64,000 nucleotides of DNA, taken from the NCBI RefSeq assembly GCF_004136015.1, contig NZ_CP024866.1, forward strand, positions 4,531,046-4,595,045, in the 5' to 3' direction. Both the position numbers and the translations under genes were made by a program. Position 1 is the stretch's first letter; each line of letters begins with the position of its first letter. The DNA comes from Pseudomonas sp. ACM7. Lineage in GTDB: Bacteria > Pseudomonadota > Gammaproteobacteria > Pseudomonadales > Pseudomonadaceae. Positions 9,096-18,705 of the stretch are shown piece after piece. Under the pieces are notes generated by a model. That model had not been told where the DNA came from and did not search any database. It saw only the letters and a program-made list of their open reading frames with translations.

Positions 9096-9366
9096 AACAG
9101 GGCGTGTTGACGTTAAATGATGGATCGCGTTGGTGTTGTGAGCGTGCCAGGCAAGGCGCAAGACGCCGGTAAGGGTCGTTTCCTTACCAAGTCTTGCAAC
9201 GCAGCATGGCATGCTCACAACGCCAACCCGAAGGGCCGCCACCCCGGAAGGCGCAATACGTCGTTATTCGTTACTCATTTGGAATACCAAACTTCGCTCC
9301 TCATGCCTAGTCTTGTGCCTTCCGGGGTGGCGGCGCGACCATCATTTAACGTCAACACGCCCTGTT
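9096..9366. repeat. 271-bp element of nested inverted repeats (three-way junction)
   Basis: Perfect 28-bp terminal inverted repeats lie at 9096-9123 and 9339-9366. Between them are two further hairpins: arm A, about 50-bp imperfect arms at 9129-9227, and arm B, perfect 18-bp arms at 9235-9252 and 9317-9334. Either strand could fold into a cloverleaf-like three-way junction. No convincing open frame is present and no target-site duplication is evident. It occupies most of the 463-bp gap between the fliK-like gene and ccmA. It could be a MITE-like element or a structured RNA; the sequence alone does not decide. Confidence 0.85.
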
Positions 9367-9379
9367 GGGGCATGGCATG

Positions 9380-9385
9380 TATAAT
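9380..9385 (+). promoter_or_regulatory. Candidate -10 box for the ccm operon
   Basis: A perfect TATAAT lies 14 bases beyond the structured element and about 140 bases before ccmA. No good -35 hexamer is visible at the usual distance; the position falls inside the right terminal repeat of the element. If real, the promoter depends partly on that element. Confidence 0.45.
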
Positions 9386-9525
9386 GCCGCCCCGTTGTAT
9401 CCGGGGCGCTGAAAACATTTCAAATACTTGATCCAGCTCCTTAGAACGGGCCGCCAATGCATTTATCCTGCATATCTTTAACGGCCGCTCCACTGCCGAC
9501 TTGAACCCAAAAGGCCCGTGATCTC

Positions 9526-10161
9526 TTGACCAGTCCTGTCCTGCAAACCGTTGCCCTCGCCTGTGAGCGAGACCTTCGGCTGCTCTTCGAAAATCTCGAA
9601 TTGAGACTGGCCAGTGGCGAAATGTTGCAAATCAGCGGCCCTAACGGCAGCGGCAAAACCAGCCTTTTACGTCTGCTTTGCGGTCTGATGCAGCCGACTG
9701 CCGGTCAGGTGCTGCTCAACGGCCAGCCATTGAACGAGCAACGCTTTGAGCTGGCGCGCAACCTGCTGTGGATCGGTCATGCCGCCGGGATCAAGGATCT
9801 GCTGACGCCGGAAGAGAATTTGAGCTGGCTCTGCGCCTTGCATCAACCGGCCTCCCATGAGGCGATCTGGCAAGCGCTGACGGCCGTCGGACTGCGCGGT
9901 TTCGAGGATGTTCCTTGCCATACGTTGTCTGCCGGGCAGCAACGCCGGGTCGCGTTAGCGCGGCTGTACCTGGAAAGTCCGCCGCTATGGATCCTCGATG
10001 AGCCATTCACCGCGCTCGACAAACAAGGCGTGGCGCAACTCGAAGAACACCTGGCCGCACACTGCGAGCGCGGTGGCATGGTGGTCTTGACCACTCACCA
10101 CACGCTGACCCGGATTCCGGCCGGCTATCGCGACATTGATCTGGGGAACTGGGCCGTATGA
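9526..10161 (+). CDS. ccmA: Heme exporter ATP-binding protein CcmA
   Basis: CcmA is the ATPase of the CcmAB(CD) complex that releases holo-CcmE during cytochrome c maturation. The 211-aa ABC protein has Walker A GPNGSGKT (residues 38-45), signature LSAGQQRR and Walker B LWILDEPF. Translation probably starts at TTG 9526, since no ATG or in-frame GTG gives the family N-terminus. It overlaps ccmB by four bases (ATGA) and heads a tightly packed nine-gene operon. Confidence 0.95.
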   Translation: MTSPVLQTVALACERDLRLLFENLELRLASGEMLQISGPNGSGKTSLLRLLCGLMQPTAGQVLLNGQPLNEQRFELARNLLWIGHAAGIKDLLTPEENLSWLCALHQPASHEAIWQALTAVGLRGFEDVPCHTLSAGQQRRVALARLYLESPPLWILDEPFTALDKQGVAQLEEHLAAHCERGGMVVLTTHHTLTRIPAGYRDIDLGNWAV

Positions 10162-10826
10162 GTGTTTTCGGCCTGTTGGTCGCCCGTGAAGCCCGATTGT
10201 TGTTCCGCCGTCCGGCGGAGTTGGCCAATCCGCTCGTATTCTTCGCGATCGTCGTTTCCCTGTTCCCGTTGGCGGTCGGACCCGAGTCTCAATTGTTGCA
10301 AACCTTGTCTCCGGGACTGGTCTGGGTAGCGGCCCTTTTATCGGTTTTGCTCTCGCTGGACGGGCTTTTCCGCAGTGATTTCGAAGACGGATCGCTTGAA
10401 CAGTGGGTCCTTTCGTCGCACCCCCTGCCTCTTCTGGTTTTGGCCAAGGTACTGGCACACTGGTCCTTCTCTGGCCTGGCACTGGTTTTGCTCGCTCCAT
10501 TACTGGCATTGATGCTCGGTTTGCCAACCGCCTGTCTGCCGGTGTTGCTGCTTTCTTTGTTGCTGGGTACACCGGTGCTGAGCCTGCTCGGTGCGGTGGG
10601 CGCAGCACTGACGGTGGGATTGAAGCGTGGTGGCCTGTTGCTCGCACTGCTGATTCTGCCGTTGTACATCCCGGTGTTGATTCTTGGTAGTGGCGCCTTG
10701 CAGGCGGCATTGCAGGGAATGCCGGCGACCGGTTATCTCTTGTGGCTTGGTAGCCTGACCGCCCTGGCGATAACCCTGACACCTTTTGCAATAGCTGCTG
10801 GCCTGAAGATCAGCGTCGGCGAATAA
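10158..10826 (+). CDS. ccmB: Heme exporter permease CcmB
   Basis: CcmB is the membrane permease partner of CcmA in system I cytochrome c biogenesis. The 222-aa product has six predicted membrane segments and the N-terminal [20 protein letters not shown] typical of the family. Overlap with ccmA suggests coupled translation; ccmC begins 74 bases after the stop. Confidence 0.94.
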   Translation: MSVFGLLVAREARLLFRRPAELANPLVFFAIVVSLFPLAVGPESQLLQTLSPGLVWVAALLSVLLSLDGLFRSDFEDGSLEQWVLSSHPLPLLVLAKVLAHWSFSGLALVLLAPLLALMLGLPTACLPVLLLSLLLGTPVLSLLGAVGAALTVGLKRGGLLLALLILPLYIPVLILGSGALQAALQGMPATGYLLWLGSLTALAITLTPFAIAAGLKISVGE

Positions 10827-10900
10827 TGAGGTCTGGTCAAAATTTGATCAGCAAAGACCCTGGCTCTTCATAGCGAAGAGCAACCGTGATGGAAACAGTA

Positions 10901-11656
10901 ATGAACTGGACTTGGTTTCATAAGCTCGGCTCGCCCAAATGGTTTTACGGCATCAGTGGCAAACTGCTGCCGTGGCTGAGCGTCGCGGCGTTGCTGCTGA
11001 TCAGCGTTGGTGTAGTGTGGGGCCTGGCCTTCGCGCCGCCGGACTACCAGCAAGGCAACAGCTTTCGCATCATTTATATCCACGTTCCGGCCGCCATGCT
11101 GGCCCAGTCCATCTACGTGATGCTGGCGGTGTGCGGCATCGTCGGGCTGGTTTGGAAGATGAAGCTGGCCGACGTCGCCCTGCAATGCGCGGCGCCCATC
11201 GGCGCGTGGATGACCGCCGTGGCGCTGGTCACCGGCGCGATCTGGGGCAAACCGACCTGGGGCTCGTGGTGGGTCTGGGATGCACGACTTACGTCCATGC
11301 TTATTCTGTTGTTTCTGTACTTCGGTCTTATTGCGCTGGGCAACGCGATCAGCAATCGTGACAGTGCCGCCAAGGCCTGCGCGGTATTGGCGATTGTCGG
11401 CGTGATCAACATCCCGATCATCAAATACTCGGTGGAGTGGTGGAACACCCTGCACCAGGGCGCGACGTTCACCCTCACTGAAAAACCGGCGATGCCCGCC
11501 GAGATGTGGCTGCCACTGCTGCTGACGGTGCTGGGTTTCTACTGTTTCTTCGGCGCGGTGTTGCTGCTGCGCATGCGCCTTGAAGTGCTCAAGCGCGAAG
11601 CCCGCGCCAGTTGGGTCAAGGCCGAAGTGCAGAACAGTCTGGAGGCCGCTCGATGA
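10901..11656 (+). CDS. ccmC: Heme lyase subunit CcmC
   Basis: CcmC delivers heme to CcmE in the periplasm. The protein has six membrane segments and the tryptophan-rich heme-handling motif [15 protein letters not shown] in the periplasmic loop (about residues 120-135). The start at ATG 10901 (251 aa, MNWTWFHKL) follows the usual Pseudomonas N-terminus; GTG 10886 and ATG 10889 are in frame and also possible. The stop overlaps ccmD. Confidence 0.95.
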   Translation: MNWTWFHKLGSPKWFYGISGKLLPWLSVAALLLISVGVVWGLAFAPPDYQQGNSFRIIYIHVPAAMLAQSIYVMLAVCGIVGLVWKMKLADVALQCAAPIGAWMTAVALVTGAIWGKPTWGSWWVWDARLTSMLILLFLYFGLIALGNAISNRDSAAKACAVLAIVGVINIPIIKYSVEWWNTLHQGATFTLTEKPAMPAEMWLPLLLTVLGFYCFFGAVLLLRMRLEVLKREARASWVKAEVQNSLEAAR

Positions 11657-11829
11657 GTTTTGCTTCATTCGGCGACTTCCTCGCCATGGGCCATCATGCC
11701 CTGTATGTCTGGTCAGCCTATGGCATCTGCCTGGCGGTGCTGGCCCTCAACGTGGCGGCGCCGATCCTGGCCCGCAAGCGGTATCTGCAACAAGAGGCGC
11801 GTCGTCTGCGCCGGGAGAACGGCAAGTGA
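11653..11829 (+). CDS. ccmD: Small heme exporter subunit CcmD
   Basis: CcmD is a 58-aa single-helix membrane protein that helps release CcmE from CcmABC. The hydrophobic segment spans about residues 15-40, with a basic C-terminal tail ([16 protein letters not shown]). The ATG overlaps the ccmC stop (ATGA) and the stop overlaps the GTG of ccmE. Confidence 0.93.
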   Translation: MSFASFGDFLAMGHHALYVWSAYGICLAVLALNVAAPILARKRYLQQEARRLRRENGK

Positions 11830-12281
11830 ATCCGCTGCGCAAAAAGCGTCTTATCATCATTCTCGCGATCCTGGTCGGTGTCGGCGCTGCTGTCGGCCTG
11901 GCCCTGAGCGCCCTGCAGCAGAACATCAATCTGTTTTACACCCCGACTCAGATCGCCAACGGCGAAGCCCCGCAAGACACGCGGATCCGCGCTGGCGGCA
12001 TGGTCGAGAAAGGTTCGCTGCAACGCTCCGGCGATTCGCTGGACGTGAAATTCATCGTCACCGACTTCAATAGATCCGTGACCATCAGCTACCTCGGCAT
12101 CCTTCCGGACCTGTTCCGCGAAGGGCAGGGCATCGTTGCCCTGGGCAAGATCAACGCCGACGGCGTGGTGGTGGCCGACGAAGTGCTGGCCAAGCACGAC
12201 GAGAAGTACATGCCGCCGGAAGTGACCAAGGCTTTGAAAGACAGCGGTCAATCTGCTCCAACGCCCGCGAAGGAGGGTTGA
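11826..12281 (+). CDS. ccmE: Periplasmic heme chaperone CcmE
   Basis: CcmE carries heme covalently from CcmC to the CcmF/CcmH lyase. The 151-aa product has one N-terminal membrane anchor (about 9-28) and the heme-binding motif [10 protein letters not shown], with covalent His124 and Tyr128. It starts at GTG 11826, overlapping the ccmD stop; ATG starts further upstream would sit inside ccmC/ccmD. Confidence 0.95.
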   Translation: MNPLRKKRLIIILAILVGVGAAVGLALSALQQNINLFYTPTQIANGEAPQDTRIRAGGMVEKGSLQRSGDSLDVKFIVTDFNRSVTISYLGILPDLFREGQGIVALGKINADGVVVADEVLAKHDEKYMPPEVTKALKDSGQSAPTPAKEG

Positions 12282-12284
12282 TCG

Positions 12285-14273
12285 ATGACGTCCGGACTCT
12301 TTATTCCTGAACTCGGCCATCTGGCCATGATTCTGGCGCTGTGTTTCGCGCTGGTTCAGGCCATCGTGCCGTTGCTCGGTGCCTGGCGCGGTGACCGCTT
12401 GTGGATGAGCCTCGCCCAACCGGCCGCCTGGGGGCAATTCGCGTTTCTGCTGTTCGCCTTCGGTTGCCTGACTTACGCCTTCATGGCCGACGATTTCTCC
12501 GTCGCCTACGTTGCCAGCAACTCCAACAGCGCATTGCCGTGGTACTACAAGTTCAGCGCGGTGTGGGGCGCTCACGAAGGGTCGTTGCTGCTGTGGGCGT
12601 TGATTCTCGGCGGCTGGACCTTCGCGGTGTCGGTGTTCTCCCGACAATTGCCGCAAGTGATGCTGGCTCGCGTTCTGGCAGTGATGGGCATGATCAGCAC
12701 GGGTTTCCTGCTGTTCCTGATCCTCACGTCCAACCCGTTTGCACGGATCCTGCCGCAGATTCCTGCGGACGGTCGTGATCTCAACCCACTGCTGCAAGAC
12801 ATCGGCCTGATCGTTCATCCGCCGATGCTGTACATGGGCTATGTCGGTTTCTCCGTGGCCTTCGCTTTCGCCATCGCTGCACTGCTGGGCGGTCGTCTTG
12901 ATGCGGCGTGGGCTCGCTGGTCCCGTCCGTGGACCATCGTCGCCTGGGCCTTCCTCGGTATCGGCATCACCCTCGGTTCATGGTGGGCGTACTACGAACT
13001 CGGCTGGGGCGGCTGGTGGTTCTGGGATCCGGTGGAAAACGCCTCCTTCATGCCATGGCTGGTGGGTACGGCGCTGATTCACTCCTTGGCGGTCACGGAA
13101 AAACGTGGCGTGTTCAAGAGCTGGACCGTGTTGCTGGCCATCGCTGCCTTCTCGTTGAGCTTGCTGGGGACCTTCCTCGTACGTTCCGGCGTGCTGACCT
13201 CGGTTCACGCCTTTGCGTCCGACCCTGAACGCGGCGTGTTCATCCTGATCTTCCTGCTGTTCGTGGTCGGTGGTTCGCTGACGCTGTTCGCCCTGCGCGC
13301 TCCCGTGGTGAAAAGCCACGTCGGCTTCAACCTCTGGTCCCGGGAAACCCTGCTACTGGGTAACAACCTGGTGCTGGTAGTGGCGGCGTCGATGATTCTG
13401 CTCGGCACGTTGTATCCGCTGATCCTCGATGCGATGACCGGCGCCAAGCTGTCGGTCGGCCCGCCGTACTTCAACGCACTGTTCATCCCGTTGATGGCCT
13501 TGCTGATGATGGTGATGGCAGTCGGCATGCTGGTGCGCTGGAAAGACACTCCGGTCAAATGGCTGTTGAGCATGTTGACCCCGGTGTTGCTCGGCAGCGC
13601 CGCGCTGGCCGTGGTAGCCGGTGTCGCTTATGGCGATTTCAATTGGGCGGTGATTGCGACGTTCATGCTCGCGGCCTGGGTGTTGCTGGCCGGTGTGCGT
13701 GACATCTTCGACAAGACTCGCCACAAAGGCCTGATCAAAGGTCTGCCGACCCTCACCCGCAGTTATTGGGGCATGCAGGTCGCTCACCTCGGCATCGCCG
13801 TGTGTGCCCTCGGCGTCGTGCTGTCGAGCCAGAACAGTGCCGAGCGCGATTTGCGCCTGGCGCCGGGCGAGTCCATGGACCTGGCCGGTTACCACTTCGT
13901 GTTCGAAGGCGCCAAACACTTCGAAGGCCCGAACTTTACGTCTGACAAGGGCACCGTACGGGTGATCCGCAACGGCAAGGAAGTCAGCGTGCTGCACCCG
14001 GAAAAACGCCTCTACACCGTGCAGAACTCGGTGATGACCGAAGCCGGGATCGACGCCGGTTTCACCCGCGACCTCTACGTCGCACTCGGCGAACCGTTGG
14101 GCGACGGCGCTTGGGCCGTTCGCGTCCACGTCAAACCGTTCGTGCGCTGGATCTGGTTCGGTGGGCTGCTCACTGGTTTGGGCGGGTTGCTGGCGGCACT
14201 GGATCGCCGTTACCGGGTCAAGGTAAAAAGCCGTGTGCGTGAAGCACTGGGCATGACGGGAGCCACGGCATGA
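12285..14273 (+). CDS. ccmF: Cytochrome c heme lyase CcmF
   Basis: CcmF attaches heme to apocytochrome c and reduces the CcmE-bound heme. The large 662-aa polytopic protein has the WWD motif WGGWWFWDPVEN (about residue 242 onward) and many membrane helices, plus a periplasmic region before the last helix. A strong AAGGAGGG site lies about 10 bases before the ATG. It overlaps ccmG by four bases. Confidence 0.97.
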   Translation: MTSGLFIPELGHLAMILALCFALVQAIVPLLGAWRGDRLWMSLAQPAAWGQFAFLLFAFGCLTYAFMADDFSVAYVASNSNSALPWYYKFSAVWGAHEGSLLLWALILGGWTFAVSVFSRQLPQVMLARVLAVMGMISTGFLLFLILTSNPFARILPQIPADGRDLNPLLQDIGLIVHPPMLYMGYVGFSVAFAFAIAALLGGRLDAAWARWSRPWTIVAWAFLGIGITLGSWWAYYELGWGGWWFWDPVENASFMPWLVGTALIHSLAVTEKRGVFKSWTVLLAIAAFSLSLLGTFLVRSGVLTSVHAFASDPERGVFILIFLLFVVGGSLTLFALRAPVVKSHVGFNLWSRETLLLGNNLVLVVAASMILLGTLYPLILDAMTGAKLSVGPPYFNALFIPLMALLMMVMAVGMLVRWKDTPVKWLLSMLTPVLLGSAALAVVAGVAYGDFNWAVIATFMLAAWVLLAGVRDIFDKTRHKGLIKGLPTLTRSYWGMQVAHLGIAVCALGVVLSSQNSAERDLRLAPGESMDLAGYHFVFEGAKHFEGPNFTSDKGTVRVIRNGKEVSVLHPEKRLYTVQNSVMTEAGIDAGFTRDLYVALGEPLGDGAWAVRVHVKPFVRWIWFGGLLTGLGGLLAALDRRYRVKVKSRVREALGMTGATA

Positions 14274-14806
14274 GACGTTGGTTGATGCTGTTGCCACTGG
14301 TGATTTTTCTGGTGGTGGCTGTTTTCCTTTATCGCGGGCTCTATCTGGACCCGGCCGAGCTGCCTTCGGCGATGATCAACAAGCCGTTCCCGGAGTTTTC
14401 CCTGCCGGCCGTGCAGGGCGACAAGACCCTGACCAAGGCCGACATTCTGGGTAAACCGGCACTGGTCAACGTCTGGGGCACCTGGTGCATTTCCTGCCGG
14501 GTCGAGCACCCGGTGCTGAATAAACTGGCCGAGAAGGGCGTGCTGATCTACGGCATCAACTACAAGGACGTCAACGCTGACGCCTTGAAGTGGCTGGTGG
14601 AATTCCACAATCCGTACCAGTTGGACATCCGTGACGACGCAGGCACATTGGGTCTGAACCTGGGTGTGTATGGCGCTCCGGAAACCTTCTTCATCGACGC
14701 CAAGGGCATCATCCGCGACAAGTTCGTTGGTGTGATCGATGAACAGGTCTGGCGCGAAAAACTGGCGGCCAAGTATCAGGCGCTGGTCGATGAGGCCAAG
14801 CCATGA
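14270..14806 (+). CDS. ccmG: Thiol:disulfide interchange protein CcmG/DsbE
   Basis: CcmG is a membrane-anchored thioredoxin-like protein that keeps apocytochrome cysteines reduced. The 178-aa product has an N-terminal anchor (about 4-22) and the active site WCISC with Cys73 and Cys76, followed by the family segment YGINYKDV. It overlaps both ccmF and ccmH by ATGA-type junctions. Confidence 0.96.
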   Translation: MRRWLMLLPLVIFLVVAVFLYRGLYLDPAELPSAMINKPFPEFSLPAVQGDKTLTKADILGKPALVNVWGTWCISCRVEHPVLNKLAEKGVLIYGINYKDVNADALKWLVEFHNPYQLDIRDDAGTLGLNLGVYGAPETFFIDAKGIIRDKFVGVIDEQVWREKLAAKYQALVDEAKP

Positions 14807-15276
14807 AGCGCTGGATAGCTGCCGCAGTATTGGGTTTGAGCATGGCCGGCGTGGCGCACGCGGCCATCGACACGTATGAGTTCGCCAAAGAAGGCGACCG
14901 TGAGCGTTTCCGCGAGCTGACCAAAGAGCTGCGCTGCCCCAAGTGCCAGAATCAGGACATTGCCGATTCCAACGCACCGATCGCCGCCGACCTGCGCAAA
15001 GAGATTTTCCGCATGCTCGGCGAGGGCAAGGACAATCAGCAGATCATCGACTTCATGGTCGACCGCTACGGTGATTTCGTCCGCTACAAACCCGCTCTGA
15101 ACGCCAAGACTGCTTTGCTCTGGTTCGGCCCTGCCGGCCTGCTGCTGGGCGGTTTTGTGATCATCGCCGTGATCGTCCGCCGTCGTCGCGTGCAACGCGC
15201 TGACACCAAGGATGAGCTCTCTGCCGAGGAGCGTGAGCGCCTCGACCACCTGTTGGATAAAACCAAGAATGATTGA
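14803..15276 (+). CDS. ccmH: Cytochrome c maturation protein CcmH
   Basis: CcmH (157 aa) is the periplasmic, membrane-anchored thiol protein of the heme lyase complex. A signal sequence ends near AHA (residue 20), the redox motif RCPKC contains Cys45 and Cys48, and one membrane helix lies at about 103-125. It corresponds to the N-terminal part of the E. coli CcmH; the TPR part is the separate ccmI downstream. Confidence 0.96.
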   Translation: MKRWIAAAVLGLSMAGVAHAAIDTYEFAKEGDRERFRELTKELRCPKCQNQDIADSNAPIAADLRKEIFRMLGEGKDNQQIIDFMVDRYGDFVRYKPALNAKTALLWFGPAGLLLGGFVIIAVIVRRRRVQRADTKDELSAEERERLDHLLDKTKND

Positions 15277-16471
15277 TTTCTGGCTCGCTGCAGGTCTGCT
15301 ACTTCTGGTTGCCCTGAGTTTTCTGTTGATTCCCGTTCTGCGTGGTCGTCGCGCCCAGCTTGAAGAGGACCGTACGGCCCTGAACGTCGCGCTGTATCAG
15401 GAGCGTGTGGCCGAGTTGCAGACTCAGCAGGAAGAGGGCGTTCTCGACGCCGCGCAAATGGACACCGGTCGCGCCGAAGCCGCCCGTGAATTGCTCGCCG
15501 ACACCGAAGGCGTCGAAGTGCCGCGTGTGTCCCGCCTGGGCAAACCGTGGCCCTTGCTGGCGGCGATTCTGGTACCGGTGCTGGGTCTTGGCCTGTATTT
15601 GCATTTTGGGGCGAGCGACAAGGTCGAACTGACCCGTGAATTTTCCCAGGCGCCGCAGTCGATGGAAGAGATGACCCGTCGCCTGGAACGTGCGGTCTCG
15701 GCTCAGCCGGATTCGGCCGAAGGTTTGTACTTCCTTGGTCGCACGTACATGGCTCAGGATCGCCCTGGCGATGCGGCGAAGATCTTCGAACGCACGGTGA
15801 ACCTGGCCGGTCGTCAGCCGGAACTGTTGGGTCAATGGGCGCAGGCCCAGTACTTCGCCGACGGCAAGAAGTGGTCGGACAAGGTTCAGGCCCTGACCGA
15901 CGAAGCACTGAAAGCCGATCCGAAAGAAGTCACCAGCCTTGGCTTGCTCGGTATTGCTGCCTTTGAAAGCCAGCGTTATCAGGACGCCATCGACTACTGG
16001 AATCGCCTGCTGGTGCAACTGCCCCCGGAGGACAGTTCCCGTGCCGCGCTGCAAGGCGGCATCACTCGGGCCACCGAGAAACTCGAAGCCAGCGGCGGCA
16101 AGGTGGCCCAGGCGCCCGCCGCCAAGGTGGCGGCACTGCTCAAGGTGCGCGTGGATCTGGCACCAGAGCTCAAAGCCAAGGTTCAGCCGGGCGACAGCGT
16201 ATTCATCTTCGCCCGCGCCACCGCAGGGCCTCCTGCGCCATTGGCCGCCAAGCGCCTGACCGTGGCCGACTTGCCGGCGACCGTCGAGCTGGGCGATGCC
16301 GACGCAATGATGCCGCAGTTGAAACTGTCGAACTTCCCTGAAGTCCAACTGGTTGCGCGCATCTCCCGCGCCGGCAAACCCACTGCCGGCGAATGGATCG
16401 GTCGCAGCCAGCCTCTGGCCAGCAGCACCATTGCGCAGCAAACACTGACCATCGACAGCCCGGATAAATGA
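15269..16471 (+). CDS. ccmI: Cytochrome c maturation TPR protein CcmI
   Basis: CcmI (400 aa) chaperones apocytochrome c. Two N-terminal membrane segments (about 3-22 and 90-110) flank a cytoplasmic coiled region; a periplasmic TPR domain follows ([21 protein letters not shown] and similar), then a C-terminal beta-rich domain. ATG 15269 overlaps the end of ccmH; an upstream in-frame ATG at 15212 lies within ccmH and is rejected. Confidence 0.94.
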   Translation: MIDFWLAAGLLLLVALSFLLIPVLRGRRAQLEEDRTALNVALYQERVAELQTQQEEGVLDAAQMDTGRAEAARELLADTEGVEVPRVSRLGKPWPLLAAILVPVLGLGLYLHFGASDKVELTREFSQAPQSMEEMTRRLERAVSAQPDSAEGLYFLGRTYMAQDRPGDAAKIFERTVNLAGRQPELLGQWAQAQYFADGKKWSDKVQALTDEALKADPKEVTSLGLLGIAAFESQRYQDAIDYWNRLLVQLPPEDSSRAALQGGITRATEKLEASGGKVAQAPAAKVAALLKVRVDLAPELKAKVQPGDSVFIFARATAGPPAPLAAKRLTVADLPATVELGDADAMMPQLKLSNFPEVQLVARISRAGKPTAGEWIGRSQPLASSTIAQQTLTIDSPDK

Positions 16472-16485
16472 CAGGAAACGCCACT

Positions 16486-16890
16486 ATGACCGCCATCGCT
16501 CGTATCACCCTGCTCAGTATGGTTTTGGGGTTAAGTGCTTGTGTGGTCCAACCGCAGCAGCCTGAACGGCTGCCACCGATCCCGCCGTCGCAGCCGCGTC
16601 CGACGCCGTCCCCGACACCGACACCGGGCAAGCCGAGCATTCCGGCCAAGCCCGCCAAACCGCTGCCACGCACCTCCGCGAGCTTCGCGCCGCCACCGGG
16701 TGGCAACAGCCATTGGGATGCCAAGCTCGGCGTGTACGTACTCGATGATCAGACCAACACCTTCTACCGCCAGCGCACGTACTATCGCTGGGACAACGGC
16801 TGGAGCCGGTCGATCAGTCCGAACGGGCCATGGGAAGAGACAGACATCCATGGTGTGCCGGGCGGGTTGGGGCGGCAATTCGGGCAGTAA
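16486..16890 (+). CDS. Proline-rich lipoprotein of unknown function
   Basis: The 134-aa product has a lipoprotein signal with lipobox LSAC (Cys19), then a Pro/Thr/Lys-rich linker (about 22-68) and a small C-terminal domain rich in aromatic residues (FYRQRTYYRWDNGWSRS). It starts 14 bases after ccmI and is followed by a terminator, so it is probably the last gene of the ccm transcript. No family was recognised. The linker suggests a tethered envelope protein. Confidence 0.8.
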   Translation: MTAIARITLLSMVLGLSACVVQPQQPERLPPIPPSQPRPTPSPTPTPGKPSIPAKPAKPLPRTSASFAPPPGGNSHWDAKLGVYVLDDQTNTFYRQRTYYRWDNGWSRSISPNGPWEETDIHGVPGGLGRQFGQ

Positions 16891-16894
16891 ACAG

Positions 16895-16928
16895 AAACGG
16901 CGATCCTTGGATCGCCGTTTTGCTTTTT
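16895..16928 (+). terminator. Intrinsic terminator of the ccm operon
   Basis: A perfect 10-bp stem (AAACGGCGAT/ATCGCCGTTT) with a 6-base loop is followed by TGCTTTTT. It lies four bases after the lipoprotein stop. Confidence 0.88.
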
Positions 16929-16936
16929 GGAGTCTG

Positions 16937-17036
16937 AAAAGATCGCAGGCTTCGCCAGCTTCTACAGGATCGTTTACGACAAGGACCGGCGGGTGTATGC
17001 GGTAAAGGTAGGAGCTGGCGAAGCCTGCGATTTTTT
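16937..17036. repeat. REPIN, type A variant
   Basis: Inverted arms at about 16937-16965 and 17008-17036 (ATCGCAGGCTTCGCCAGCT and its complement) enclose a 42-bp spacer. The arm interior differs from other type A copies but both arms changed together. One mismatch (TTCTAC against GTAGGA) is visible. Confidence 0.88.
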
Positions 17037-17110
17037 GATCTTGATTGCGTAGCTCAAGGGCGCGGGGTACAGAACACATGCGTCATATACAGCGGTAAAA
17101 GAGGATTGCC

Positions 17111-17578
17111 TCACTCGTATCCTGTCCTTAACGCTTGTGCCTGCTCGGCGAGAAGCGTCATTGCTTGCTCGCTGGCAGTGTCGCGCCGGTTTTTATAGTC
17201 CATCAAATCGGCAAAGCGCACACGTCGGTGCTTGCCGGTTTTGTGGTAGGACAACTCGCCGGATTCCAGCAGTTTGATCAGGTGCGGGCGTGAGACGTTA
17301 AGCAGGTCGGCGGCTTCCTGGGTGGTCAATTCGGCGTGAACTGGGACCACTTTGACAGCGTTGCCCGTAGCAAGCTCTGCCAGGATGTCGACTAGAAGTC
17401 GGAGGGCCGAAGTGGGCAATTCGACGCTATGAGCTTCATTCTGTTCGTCGAAAATCTGGATGTGCTGAGTTTCGAATTGAGTGGCGAGATAGGCCGCCAA
17501 GGCGCGCTGCCCCTCGATGGCAGCTTGTACTTCGCGCTCCATAGGCAAGGTGATCGGCGGGTGGATGACAGGCGACAT
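17111..17578 (-). CDS. Excisionase-type HTH protein, orphan antitoxin-like
   Basis: The 155-aa product has an N-terminal helical region and a C-terminal MerR/excisionase-like HTH (LTTQEAADLLNVSRPHLIKLLESG, then HRRVRFADLMDYK; about 85-135). Proteins of this layout are often the antitoxin upstream of a PIN-domain toxin, but here only about 70 bases and a REPIN follow, so no toxin gene is present. ATG 17578 (MSPVIHPP) is chosen; ATG 17590 is also in frame. Function is inferred only as DNA binding. Confidence 0.75.
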   Translation of the reverse strand: MSPVIHPPITLPMEREVQAAIEGQRALAAYLATQFETQHIQIFDEQNEAHSVELPTSALRLLVDILAELATGNAVKVVPVHAELTTQEAADLLNVSRPHLIKLLESGELSYHKTGKHRRVRFADLMDYKNRRDTASEQAMTLLAEQAQALRTGYE

Positions 17579-17671
17579 GGCGGTTTCCAATATTCTGAAT
17601 AATCGAAGCTGGGAGGCTATTCGAATTAATCGAAAATCGCAATAAACGAAATAAACAAAATAATCGAAATA

Positions 17672-18559
17672 TCAGACGTCTTTTGTCAGCAACCCCTGCA
17701 CATACTCCACAAACGCCCGGGCCTTCGCACTGGCCATCCTGCCCGTAGGAAACACCGCCCAAAGATCCTGATTCGGCAGCGCCCACTCCGTCATAACCTC
17801 CCTCACCAAACCACTGGCCAGCTCTGGCGCAAACATCCATTGCGATGCCATGGTCAACCCTTGGTGAGCGAGTACCGCCTCACGTAAACCTTCGGCGGCG
17901 TTGACGCGGACTCGCCCGCTGATGATGACTGACTGATCAACTGTCCCGTTGCGGAACTGCCAATTGGCACCGCCACCCAAGGTGTAGACGACTGCTTGAT
18001 GTTTGCTCAGATCGGCAGGGCAGGTGGGGTCGCCATGTTTTTCGAAATAGGCGGGCGTGCCCAACACCACGCGCCGACACTCGGCGATCTTGCGGGCGGT
18101 GAGGCCGGAGTCGCTCAAGGCGCCCATGCGCAGGGCGATGTCGACGCCTTCTTCCACCAGATTGACGTTTCGGTCATCCAGCATCAGGTCGATGTTCAGG
18201 TCCGGGTTCTGCTCGAGAAATGTCCCCAGGTGCGGAACGATGTGCAGCCGGCCGAAGGTCACGGCGGCACAGATGCGCAGGTTGCCGCTCAGGCCGCTGG
18301 CGGCACCGCGAGCGGCATTGTCAGCCTCATCGGCTTCTTCGATGGCGCGCTTGGAGCGCTCGAAAAACGCCAGGCCCGCCTCGGTCGGCGTCAGACCTCG
18401 GGTCGAACGCAACAGCAGCCTGACCGCAAGGCGCGCTTCCAATTGCGCGATGGCTTTCGAGACGGCGGGCTGGCCGATGTTCAGGCGCCGGGCGGCGGCG
18501 GAAAACGAACCGGTTTCCACCACGTAGACGAAGGTTTCCATTGCGCCGAGGCGGTCCAT
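17672..18559 (-). CDS. LysR-family transcriptional regulator
   Basis: The 295-aa protein has an N-terminal winged HTH (LGAMETFVYVVETGSFSAAA, then RLNIGQPAVSKAIAQLE) and a LysR substrate-binding domain from about residue 90. It resembles the group of LTTRs that act on nearby oxidoreductase genes. The SDR gene lies upstream in the same orientation, separated by a REPIN, so it is a candidate partner. Effector unknown. Confidence 0.92.
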   Translation of the reverse strand: MDRLGAMETFVYVVETGSFSAAARRLNIGQPAVSKAIAQLEARLAVRLLLRSTRGLTPTEAGLAFFERSKRAIEEADEADNAARGAASGLSGNLRICAAVTFGRLHIVPHLGTFLEQNPDLNIDLMLDDRNVNLVEEGVDIALRMGALSDSGLTARKIAECRRVVLGTPAYFEKHGDPTCPADLSKHQAVVYTLGGGANWQFRNGTVDQSVIISGRVRVNAAEGLREAVLAHQGLTMASQWMFAPELASGLVREVMTEWALPNQDLWAVFPTGRMASAKARAFVEYVQGLLTKDV

Positions 18560-18595
18560 CTCAGGTCCTTGTGCAAGTCTGAATAATGTTGAGAT

Positions 18596-18692
18596 CCCCT
18601 GTGGGAGCGAGCTTGCTCGCGAAAGCGGACTGTCAGCCTCAACAATGTTGGATGTGCCGCCCCTTTCGCGAGCAAGCTCGCTCCCACAGGGG
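18596..18692. repeat. REPIN, type B (GGGAGCGAGCTTGCTCGC core)
   Basis: Perfect 30-bp inverted arms at 18596-18625 and 18663-18692. The arm reads outward from CCCCTGTGGGAGCG; the palindromic core GCGAGCTTGCTCGC is typical of this class. It lies between the LysR and SDR genes. Confidence 0.93.
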
Positions 18693-18705
18693 TTGGTGTT
18701 GTTGG

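Noticed and set aside
9096..9366. CRISPR array or insertion sequence
   Set aside because: No direct repeats with unique spacers and no transposase; the symmetry is inverted and nested.
9275..9493. Possible small minus-strand protein over the three-way-junction element
   Set aside because: The frame ends inside arm B and its sequence is dictated by the inverted repeats; no ribosome-binding site or family features.
17041..17110. Toxin gene downstream of the HTH protein
   Set aside because: Only about 70 bases remain before the REPIN and no PIN-like acidic motif can be read in any frame.
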